Positions 8,251-14,998 of a stretch of DNA of 64,000 bases are shown here, piece after piece. How positions within the stretch are numbered: position 1 is the first letter of the stretch; every line of letters starts with the position of its first letter. Under the pieces are notes generated by a model that saw only the letters and a program-made list of their open reading frames with translations, was not told where the DNA came from and made no database searches. The DNA is from Stenotrophomonas bentonitica (GTDB taxonomy: Bacteria; Pseudomonadota; Gammaproteobacteria; Xanthomonadales; Xanthomonadaceae): positions 62,001-126,000 of the forward strand of contig NZ_JAAZUH010000003.1 in assembly GCF_013185915.1 (NCBI RefSeq), given 5' to 3'. The translations under genes and the position numbers were made by a program.

Positions 8251-8913
8251 TTACGGCGCAGGCGCTTTCAGCAGGGGTTTGAGCAGCGGCCAGACGTTGT
8301 CCAGCACCTGCGGTTGCGCAGCGGCGGTGGGGTGCAGGCCGTCGGACTGCATCAGGCCGGGCTTCAGCGCGACCCCTTCAAGCAGGAACGGCAGCAGCGG
8401 CACCTTGTACTGGCTGGCCAGCCCCGCATAGGCCTGGCGCAGGCGGTCGCGGTAGGCCGGGCCGTAGTTGGGCGGCACGTCGATGCCGAGCAGCAGCACC
8501 CGGGCCCCCGCCTTCTGGCTGGCCACGATCATTTTTTCCAGGTTGCCGCGCAGCTGCGCCGGGGTCAGCCCGCGCAGGGCGTCGTTGCCGCCCAGTTCGA
8601 TCACCACCACCGACGGCCGGTGCTTTTCCAGCAGCGCCGGCAGGCGGGTCAGCGCGCCCGCCGTGGTCTCGCCGCTGATGCTGGCGTTGATGACCGCCGG
8701 CGGCGGTTTGACCTGCTGGTTGACCCGCTGCTGAAGCAGGTTCACCCAGCCGGAAGCGGCCGGGATATTGTGGGCGGCACTGAGGCTGTCGCCGACCACC
8801 AGCACCGCGTTGCGGGTATCGGCACCTTTGGCACACGCCAGCGCAGGCAACAGCACCAATCCTGCCAGCAGCCACATCATCCGGGCCGCGTGGCCCATCC
8901 TTGCTCGGTACAT
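8251..8913 (-). CDS. tesA: Arylesterase / lysophospholipase L1-type SGNH hydrolase (TesA)
   Basis: A 220-residue periplasmic esterase. A signal peptide (hydrophobic MMWLLAGLVLLPALACA at 12-28) precedes block I VGDSLSA with Ser43, block II Gly81, block III GGND (Asn110) and block V SDGLHPT with Asp191 and His194, a complete SGNH catalytic set. It matches E. coli TesA/ArylA in length and layout. The divergent ABC exporter gene next to it is the same neighbour as tesA-ybbA in E. coli. Start 8913 has GAGGA eight bases upstream; ATGs at 8898, 8880 and 8877 have no good ribosome site. Confidence 0.93.
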   Translation of the reverse strand: MYRARMGHAARMMWLLAGLVLLPALACAKGADTRNAVLVVGDSLSAAHNIPAASGWVNLLQQRVNQQVKPPPAVINASISGETTAGALTRLPALLEKHRPSVVVIELGGNDALRGLTPAQLRGNLEKMIVASQKAGARVLLLGIDVPPNYGPAYRDRLRQAYAGLASQYKVPLLPFLLEGVALKPGLMQSDGLHPTAAAQPQVLDNVWPLLKPLLKAPAP

Positions 8914-8925
8914 TGGAGAATCCTC
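8914..8925. promoter_or_regulatory. Shared palindromic Shine-Dalgarno for divergent tesA and ABC gene
   Basis: The 12 bases between the two start codons contain GGAG-AAT-CCTC. Read on the plus strand, GGAG is seven bases before the ATC of the ABC gene. Read on the minus strand, GAGG is seven bases before the tesA ATG. One small palindrome therefore serves both genes, which leaves no room for promoters between them; each promoter must lie in the other gene's coding region. Confidence 0.6.
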
Positions 8926-9633
8926 ATCGACAGCCTGTCCCCCCGCAGCGCGTCCGTCGCCATCGCCGCCCACAACGTGGGCAAGTCCGCGCGTGGCCCG
9001 GAGGGTGAAGTCCACATACTGGACAACATCGACATGACGGTACATGAAGGCGAGAGCGTGGCGATCGTCGGCGCGTCCGGATCGGGCAAGACCACCCTGC
9101 TCGGCCTGCTGGCCGGGCTGGACCTGCCCAGCCGCGGCGAGATCGAGCTGGCCGGGTCCCGGCTGGGCACGCTGGACGAAGAAGCCCGCGCGCAGCTGCG
9201 CGCGCGCGAGGTCGGCTTCGTGTTCCAGAGCTTCCACCTGCTGCCGGCGCTGACCGCCGAGGAAAACATCGCGCTGCCGCTGGAACTGGCCGGGCGCGAG
9301 GACGCCGCGCGGGTGCGCGAGGTGCTGGAACAGGTGGGGCTCAGCCATCGCGCGCGGCATTACCCGCGCCAGCTGTCCGGTGGCGAGCAGCAGCGCGTGG
9401 CGCTGGCGCGCGCGTTCGTGGCGCGGCCGCGGATCCTGTTCGCCGACGAGCCCACCGGCAGCCTGGACCAGGCCACCGGCCAGCAGATCAGCGACCTGCT
9501 GTTCGCGCTCAATGCGACCAGCGACACCACCCTGGTGCTGGTCACGCACGACCTGCGCCTGGCCCAACGCTGCGAACGCATCTACCAGCTCGACGGCGGC
9601 CGGCTGGTCGACGCTGCCGGCGTCCGCGCATGA
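8926..9633 (+). CDS. ybbA: ABC transporter ATPase, YbbA/LolD type
   Basis: A 235-residue ATPase. Walker A GASGSGKTT, Q-loop FVFQSFHLLPAL, signature LSGGEQQR, Walker B ILFADEPTGS and the H-loop VTHD are all present, and the DLxNPSRGEI-like spacing is that of the LolD/MacB/YbbA group. It pairs with the FtsX-type permease downstream (ATGA overlap). Relatives begin at SVAIAA or a few residues earlier, yet no ATG, GTG or TTG exists there. The best-placed candidate is ATC at 8926, seven bases after GGAG; CTG at 8935 is in frame but too far from the GGAG. The start is therefore tentative. Confidence 0.9.
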   Translation: MDSLSPRSASVAIAAHNVGKSARGPEGEVHILDNIDMTVHEGESVAIVGASGSGKTTLLGLLAGLDLPSRGEIELAGSRLGTLDEEARAQLRAREVGFVFQSFHLLPALTAEENIALPLELAGREDAARVREVLEQVGLSHRARHYPRQLSGGEQQRVALARAFVARPRILFADEPTGSLDQATGQQISDLLFALNATSDTTLVLVTHDLRLAQRCERIYQLDGGRLVDAAGVRA

Positions 9634-12113
9634 ACGTGGTCCGGCATGCGGCGCGCGCGTTGCGCCGCGAGTTCCTGGCCGGCGACCTGCTGACCGTGTT
9701 CGCCGCGCTGGTACTGGGCGTGGCGGTGATGACGGCGGTGGGCACACTGGTGAACCGGGTCACACTGGCCTTGACCAGCAGCGCGGCGGAAATGCTCGGC
9801 GGCGACCTCGGCCTGGGCGGGCGCGAAGACGTACCGCAGGCGTTCGCCGACGAAGCACGCACGCGCGGCCTGGCCAGCACGCGCATGGTCAGCTTCCCCA
9901 GCGTGCTGTTCCATGGCGACGACAGCCAGATGGCCAACATCAAGGCGGTCAGCGACGGCTATCCGCTGCGTGGGCAGTTGCAGGTCAGCCGCGCCCCGGG
10001 CGGTCCCGGTGAAGTGGCCGGTACCCCGCCCGCCGGCGAAGCCTATGCCGACCCGCGCCTGATGCAGGCGCTGGGCCTGAAGGTGGGCGACGCGCTGGAG
10101 TTCGGCGCCGGCACGTTGACCGTGACCCGCATCCTGCAGGCCGAGCCGGACACCTCGGGCGAGCTGATGCAGCTCTCCCCGCCACTGCTGGTCAACCGGA
10201 TCGACGTGGACCGCGCCGGCCTGCTGGGTCCGGGCAGCCGCGCGTCGTACCGGATGATGTTCGCCGGCGACAGCGCGGCGATCGCCGACTTCCGCGGCTG
10301 GCTGCAGCCGCGCGCCAAGGGCCTGCGCATCGTCGGCATCGCCGACGCGCAGCGTGGCGTGCGCGGTGCGTTCGACCTGGCCGGCCGCTTCCTCTCGCTG
10401 GCCGCGCTGCTGGCGGTGCTGCTGGCCGGCGTGGCCACCGCGCTGGCGGCCAACCGCTTCGCGCTGCGCCGGATCGACCAGGTGGCGGTGCTGCGCTGCC
10501 TGGGCGCGCGCCAGCGCGACATCCTCAGCGCGATGGCGCTGCAGCTGGTGCTGCTTGCGATTCCGGCCTGCCTGGTCGGAATCGGGCTGGGCATGGCCGC
10601 GCAGGCCGGCCTGGTGCAGGCACTGGGCGGGCTGATTCCGGGCCGGCTGCCGTTGCCGCAGGCCACGCCGGCGCTGACCGGCGCCGGGATCGGACTGGTG
10701 CTGCTGCTGGGCTTCGGCCTGCCGCCGCTGCTGCGGCTGCGCCGGGTGCCGCCGATGCGCGTGCTCAACCGCAGCTTTGCGGCGATGCCGCCGAGCTCGC
10801 TGCTGGTCTACGCGGCTGCGCTGGCGGCCACGGTGGCGCTGACCGTTCAGGCCACCGGCGATGTGCGGCTGGCGGCCTGGGTGCTGGGCGGGCTGGCCGC
10901 GCTGGCACTGCTGGCCGGCGCCGCCGGTGCCGCCCTGCTGTGGCTGCTGCGCGGCCTGCAGCCGCGCCTGCGCGGGCGCTGGAAGCTCGGCCTGGCCGCG
11001 CTCACCCGGCGCCGCGGGCTGGCGGTGATGCAGCTGGTGGGGCTGTCGCTGTCGCTGTGCGCGCTGCTGCTGCTCTCGGTGATCGGCCCGGGCCTGCTGG
11101 CGCAGTGGCGCGACCGCCTGCCCAGCGACACACCGAACTATTTCCTGATGAACATCCAGCCCGAGCAGCGCAAGGCGGTGCTGGATGCGCTCGGCGGCCT
11201 GGGCGTACAGGCGCCGGGGATCGAGCCGTTCAGTACCGGCCGGCTGCTGGCGGTCAACGACCGGCCGCCGCAACGCCAGGCGCGCGAAGACAACAGCAAC
11301 GATGACGACGACGCCAACCGCCCGGTGAATTTCTCCTGGCGGCACGACTTCCCGCCGGCCAACACGTTGCTGGCCGGGCGCTACTGGGCAGCCGGCAGCA
11401 CCGCGGCGGAAGCCTCGATCGAGGAAGGCTGGGCCGAGCGCTACGGCATGAAGCTGGGCGACACCGTCACCCTGCAGATGGGCGAGCAGGAGCGTCGCTT
11501 CACCGTGACCAGCATCCGCAAGGCCGACTGGGACTCGTTCCGGGTCAACTTCTTCCTGCTGCTCAACGAAGGCGCGGTCGGCGATGCGCCGTACAACCTG
11601 ATCACCGCCTTCCACCTGCCGCGCGCGCAGGCCCCGGCGCTGGCCGGACTGACCCGCGACTACCCGAACATCTCGCTGCTGGACATCGACAGCATCCTGC
11701 AGCGGGTGCGCGAGGTGGTTGATCGGGTGACCCAGGCGGTGCAGCTGGTGATGGGCTTCAGCCTGCTGGCGGGGGTGCTGGTGCTGCTGGCTGCGCTGCA
11801 GGCTACTGCGGGCGAGCGCCGGTACGACAGCGCGGTGCTGCGCACCCTGGGTGCCACCCGCGCCCAGCTGCGCGGGGCGGTGCTGGTGGAGTTCGGGGCG
11901 CTGGGGCTGCTGTCCTCGCTGCTGGCGGTAGGCACGGCGGCGCTGCTGGGCAGCGTGGTGGCCAGGCAGGTGTTCGAGCTGCAGCTCAGCCCGCCGTGGG
12001 GGCCGCTGCTGTTGGGTGGCGCGCTCGGCGTGGCGCTGAGCATGTTGGCGGGCTGGTGGGGTACCCGGCGGATCCTGCATACGCCGCCGGCGTTGGCGTT
12101 GCGGGAGGCGTAA
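9630..12113 (+). CDS. ybbP: FtsX-like ABC transporter permease, YbbP type
   Basis: An 827-residue inner-membrane protein. It has an N-terminal helix (LLTVFAALVLGVAVMTAV), a large periplasmic domain, two FtsX permease blocks (around 255-340 and 700-815, each with three helices) and additional central helices at about 385-500. This ten-helix, double-FtsX layout is that of E. coli YbbP. It overlaps the ATPase gene by 4 bases and forms the transporter with it. In other bacteria this pair sits beside tesA as here, suggesting work on lipophilic compounds or lipoproteins at the envelope; the substrate is unknown. Confidence 0.92.
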   Translation: MNVVRHAARALRREFLAGDLLTVFAALVLGVAVMTAVGTLVNRVTLALTSSAAEMLGGDLGLGGREDVPQAFADEARTRGLASTRMVSFPSVLFHGDDSQMANIKAVSDGYPLRGQLQVSRAPGGPGEVAGTPPAGEAYADPRLMQALGLKVGDALEFGAGTLTVTRILQAEPDTSGELMQLSPPLLVNRIDVDRAGLLGPGSRASYRMMFAGDSAAIADFRGWLQPRAKGLRIVGIADAQRGVRGAFDLAGRFLSLAALLAVLLAGVATALAANRFALRRIDQVAVLRCLGARQRDILSAMALQLVLLAIPACLVGIGLGMAAQAGLVQALGGLIPGRLPLPQATPALTGAGIGLVLLLGFGLPPLLRLRRVPPMRVLNRSFAAMPPSSLLVYAAALAATVALTVQATGDVRLAAWVLGGLAALALLAGAAGAALLWLLRGLQPRLRGRWKLGLAALTRRRGLAVMQLVGLSLSLCALLLLSVIGPGLLAQWRDRLPSDTPNYFLMNIQPEQRKAVLDALGGLGVQAPGIEPFSTGRLLAVNDRPPQRQAREDNSNDDDDANRPVNFSWRHDFPPANTLLAGRYWAAGSTAAEASIEEGWAERYGMKLGDTVTLQMGEQERRFTVTSIRKADWDSFRVNFFLLLNEGAVGDAPYNLITAFHLPRAQAPALAGLTRDYPNISLLDIDSILQRVREVVDRVTQAVQLVMGFSLLAGVLVLLAALQATAGERRYDSAVLRTLGATRAQLRGAVLVEFGALGLLSSLLAVGTAALLGSVVARQVFELQLSPPWGPLLLGGALGVALSMLAGWWGTRRILHTPPALALREA

Positions 12114-12135
12114 GCCGGGCAGAGCCCGGCTCTAC
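12113..12135 (-). repeat. SMAG-type GTAG palindrome
   Basis: On the minus strand GTAG is followed by AGCCGGGCTCTGCCCGGCT, the same class as the copy at 6111. It begins at the final base of the permease stop codon, so the element forms the immediate 3' end of the exporter operon and may protect or end its transcript. Confidence 0.85.
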
Positions 12136-12194
12136 GCGTCACGCGCGGTGTCATTGGTATGCTCCGCGCCTTCGCCTCCTCGAGATCCCCCGCG

Positions 12195-12548
12195 ATGCCC
12201 GGCCCGTCGTTTACCGCTTATCTGTACCCCGTGTTGCTGCTGTTGGGCAGCAACATCTTCATGACCTTCGCCTGGTACGGGCACCTCAAGTACAAGAGCG
12301 CGCCCTTGATGATGGTGATCCTGGTCAGCTGGGGCATCGCGTTCTTCGAATATTGCCTGCAGGTGCCGGGCAACCGGCTCGGCAGTGCGGTGTACTCGGC
12401 CCCGCAGCTGAAGGGCATGCAGGAAGTGATCACGCTGGTGGTGTTCGCGGTGTTCTCGGCGTTTTACCTGGACCAGCCGTTGAAGTGGAACCACTACGCG
12501 GCGTTCGGGCTGATCGTGGTGGCGGCGTTTTTGATGTTCAAGGAATGA
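12195..12548 (+). CDS. Small DMT-type membrane protein, DUF486 family
   Basis: A 117-residue protein with four predicted helices (LYPVLLLLGSNIFMTFAWYGHL, MMVILVSWGIAFFEYCLQVP, a third around VITLVVFAVFSAFYL and a fourth AFGLIVVAAFLMF). The NRLGS turn and the overall size match the DUF486/COG3169 group, four-helix relatives of EamA/SMR drug and metabolite transporters. Start 12195 (MPGPSFTAYLYP) follows GAGATCC. Its end overlaps the convergent gene by 11 bases. Function unknown. Confidence 0.88.
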   Translation: MPGPSFTAYLYPVLLLLGSNIFMTFAWYGHLKYKSAPLMMVILVSWGIAFFEYCLQVPGNRLGSAVYSAPQLKGMQEVITLVVFAVFSAFYLDQPLKWNHYAAFGLIVVAAFLMFKE

Positions 12549-13332
12549 CGGCATCGCCGTTTGACCTTTGCACCAACGCCACCAACGCATCTTCATGCAT
12601 GCGCCGCTTCATCGCGTTGTGGCCGAAGCGCAGCTGCACCAGCTCCGCGCGCAGCGCATCGACCTGATCACGGCTGATCGACTCGGGCTTGCCGATGGCG
12701 CGCATGGTCACCAGCGTCCTGCGTTCGTGGATCTCGGAGCGGAGCCAGTTGTACAGCTCGCGCTGCCACGCCCGTCGGCATGCCGGCCTGGCCGATGCCC
12801 GACGTGCGTCATCCAGCGATGTGAGATGGTGCGGCTCGATATGCGCGCTCAGCACTGCCACCTGTCGCTCAAGCTGGGCTTTGTACCGGGTGGACGCGCT
12901 GGCACGGTAATCCTGGTAGTTGATCTGGCGCAGGTCATCCAGCGTGTGGCCCGCCGTGGCCGGCGGCAGCATCGGATTGTCGGCCCGGCTCTCCGCGAGG
13001 CGGTGCAGTCCCTCACGGATCACCGGAATTTCACTGGGCCGACCCCGCAACGCATGCCCGAAGCCCGTTTCCAGCCCGGCCTGCGCAATGCACAGCGCTT
13101 CGACTTCGTTGGTACCCAAGTCACCGAACAACCGGGGATTACCGAGGATGAGTTCCCCGCACTGGGCGTAGCTGCGCTCCAGTCTCGCCCCCAGTGCGGC
13201 CGGTAGCGTGCCGTGGCAGATCCCGTTCAGCGGCAGCGGATCGTTCTGGACGATGTCGACGGGGGCGGCGCGCGATCCCTGCAACGCGGCGACAGCGCCA
13301 AGCAGTGTGGTGACGATGTTCGAAAGTTGCAT
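12538..13332 (-). CDS. Exported protein of unknown function
   Basis: A 264-residue protein not recognised from any family. It starts with a plausible signal peptide (MQLSNIVTTLLGAVAALQGS ending RAA). The mature part is largely helical and rich in Arg and Leu, with cysteines in GICHG, AQCGEL, EALCIAQ and RPACRR that could pair as disulphides outside the cytoplasm. No catalytic motif or membrane segment beyond the signal was seen. It overlaps the convergent DUF486 gene by 11 bases at its 3' end. Immediately ahead of its start is a strong hairpin that includes the ribosome-binding purines. Confidence 0.7.
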   Translation of the reverse strand: MQLSNIVTTLLGAVAALQGSRAAPVDIVQNDPLPLNGICHGTLPAALGARLERSYAQCGELILGNPRLFGDLGTNEVEALCIAQAGLETGFGHALRGRPSEIPVIREGLHRLAESRADNPMLPPATAGHTLDDLRQINYQDYRASASTRYKAQLERQVAVLSAHIEPHHLTSLDDARRASARPACRRAWQRELYNWLRSEIHERRTLVTMRAIGKPESISRDQVDALRAELVQLRFGHNAMKRRMHEDALVALVQRSNGDAVIP

Positions 13333-13336
13333 GGCA

Positions 13337-13364
13337 GGCAGGACCTCTCTATGCAGGTCCTGCC
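13337..13364 (-). promoter_or_regulatory. Leader hairpin covering the ribosome site of the unknown exported protein
   Basis: A 10-bp perfect inverted repeat (GGCAGGACCT and AGGTCCTGCC) with an 8-base loop ending only 4 bases before the start codon at 13332. The AGAGAGG purine run that would bind the ribosome lies across the loop and the 3' arm, so the stem should mask it. That makes translational control by unfolding or by a bound factor plausible. Confidence 0.55.
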
Positions 13365-13467
13365 AGTAGCTGCCTGTGCGGGAGGAAAAACCTCCATGAA
13401 TCGATCATGCAACGCAACGCCGGCACAGCGCCCCCCCGAGGACGCTGCGCCGGTGCTGCACAGCGGG

Positions 13468-14409
13468 TCAGCGCGCGGCGTCTGCCGGCGCCTTTTCCAC
13501 CCACTGCTTGAACACGGCGTCGATCTGCGCGTCCTTTACCTTCTTGCCGTCCTGCAGGTCCTGGGCCTGGGTGAACAGCGGGATGATCATCGCCATGCCG
13601 TCCAGCTTGGTCTTCAGGTGCACGCCGGGGGCCTGGCCGAGGAAGCCGTTCCAGCGCGCGCGGACCTTGGCCCAGTAGTCGGCGGTGGCGGTCCAGTAGT
13701 CGTAGGCCGGCTTGAAGTCGACCTCGGTGGTGCGGTTGTAGTCGTTGAAGCCGAACTCGCGGGCGATCTCCTGCTGGCTGCCGTCGGCGCCGCGCAGGAT
13801 CTTGGTATTGAACTGCTCGTGGGTCCAGCCGTTGGACGTGAGCGTGTGGCGGTTGACCACGGCCAGCGCGTTGTAGTCGCTGCGACGGGTGTACTCGCGG
13901 CGCGGCAGCGGACGCCAGCTCAGGTCGCTGGTCCAGGTGGCGACGTTGTTGCTGTAGTCCCAGCGGCCGGTACCGCAGTAACGCGGGGCATCGCTCACTT
14001 CGTACACGCACTGGGTCCAGGCGCCGGCGTTCACCGCCGGGTCGATCGTGCGCACGTGCCAGGTCTGGTCGGCGCTGAACTCGAAGCGGTTCGGCGCCTC
14101 ATACACCCAGTCCTGCCGCCAGTGCTTGGTCACGTGGCCGCTCTTGCCGTCCACCAGCAGGTGCTGCAGCACGATCCGCTTCGGGCTGTCTTCGACCACG
14201 ATCACCACTTCGTTGCCACCGCTGCGCACGGCCGGCGCGCGCTCGTAGCCGGGCTTGAGCAGCACGGTTTCGTCGAACGCGAAGTCGACGATGTACTCGC
14301 CCTTCATCGCCAGGATGCTGGCGTGGTCGCGCTGCAGGTCGGAGGGCTGGGCGTGGGCGATGCCGCTGGCGGCAAGCAGCAACCACGCGCTGGCTGTCTG
14401 GAATTTCAT
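13468..14409 (-). CDS. Exported DUF6607-like protein in haem operon
   Basis: A 313-residue protein with a signal peptide (MKFQTASAWLLLAASGIAHA). The mature region is rich in Trp and Tyr (WRQDWVYEAPNRFEFS, WRPLPRREYTRRSDY, DYWTATADYWAKVRARWNGF), suggesting a periplasmic beta-rich binding protein. I believe it is the DUF6607 family, members of which are found next to haem receptors; no biochemical role is known. It is the last gene of hemP-receptor-HemS-like-DUF6607, 13 bases after its neighbour, so it should be co-expressed with haem uptake. Assignment to the family is from memory of the sequence pattern. Confidence 0.75.
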   Translation of the reverse strand: MKFQTASAWLLLAASGIAHAQPSDLQRDHASILAMKGEYIVDFAFDETVLLKPGYERAPAVRSGGNEVVIVVEDSPKRIVLQHLLVDGKSGHVTKHWRQDWVYEAPNRFEFSADQTWHVRTIDPAVNAGAWTQCVYEVSDAPRYCGTGRWDYSNNVATWTSDLSWRPLPRREYTRRSDYNALAVVNRHTLTSNGWTHEQFNTKILRGADGSQQEIAREFGFNDYNRTTEVDFKPAYDYWTATADYWAKVRARWNGFLGQAPGVHLKTKLDGMAMIIPLFTQAQDLQDGKKVKDAQIDAVFKQWVEKAPADAAR

Positions 14410-14422
14410 CTACGAAGTCTCG

Positions 14423-14992
14423 TCAGGAATGTCGAATGGAAGAATGGTGGAGCAGCGGTACCACGTTGGAATCGTCGACCCACAGCTCGCCGTCGGCGCC
14501 CTCGACCCGCGCGATGCGGCGCGCGGCGGTGGCGCCCAGCGCCGACAGCGAGGCCACGCTGGCGGCGATGCCCTGGGCGTCGCCGGCATGCAGGCGCAGC
14601 GCGCACATCCGCCACGGTTCGCCGCCCAGCCGGGTGGCCAGGCGCCGCCACAGGCGTTCGGCCACGCCGCCATCGTTGGCCGGTTCCGGCCGTGCCGGGA
14701 ACGCCGACACCAGCCGGTCCCAGGCCAGGAAGTCGCTGTCGGGCAGCAGGTACAACCGCCAGCAGCAGCGACCGCGGGCGTCGGCGAAGCACAGGCTTTC
14801 GCGGATGCCTTCGCTGTCCATGCCCTGGCAGGCGTGCGCGGAAACGGCATGTTTCCAGCCGCCCAGCTCGCTGCTCTCGGGGCGGTACAGGCACAGCACC
14901 GTGCCCAGTGCCGCCAGCTGTTCCGGGGAAGGCAGCTGGCCAGGGCGCAGGTACCGGTCGGGGGTTCGCAGTGCGGAAAGGGCTCGGCTCAT
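14423..14992 (-). CDS. Putative hemin transport/utilisation protein, degenerate HemS/ChuX-like domain
   Basis: A 189-residue cytoplasmic protein. The stretch around 60-95 (RESLCFADARGRCCWRLYLL then DFLAWDRLVSAFP) resembles one repeat of HemS/HmuS haem-trafficking proteins, where a beta sheet is followed by a helix and a W-x-x-L-V motif. It is half the size of full HmuS, so only one repeat is present. It sits 6 bases after the TonB receptor gene. The position supports a role in taking haem after import, but the haem ligand is not certain; His48 or His52 in KHAVSAH are candidates. Confidence 0.65.
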   Translation of the reverse strand: MSRALSALRTPDRYLRPGQLPSPEQLAALGTVLCLYRPESSELGGWKHAVSAHACQGMDSEGIRESLCFADARGRCCWRLYLLPDSDFLAWDRLVSAFPARPEPANDGGVAERLWRRLATRLGGEPWRMCALRLHAGDAQGIAASVASLSALGATAARRIARVEGADGELWVDDSNVVPLLHHSSIRHS

Positions 14993-14998
14993 GGTGGG

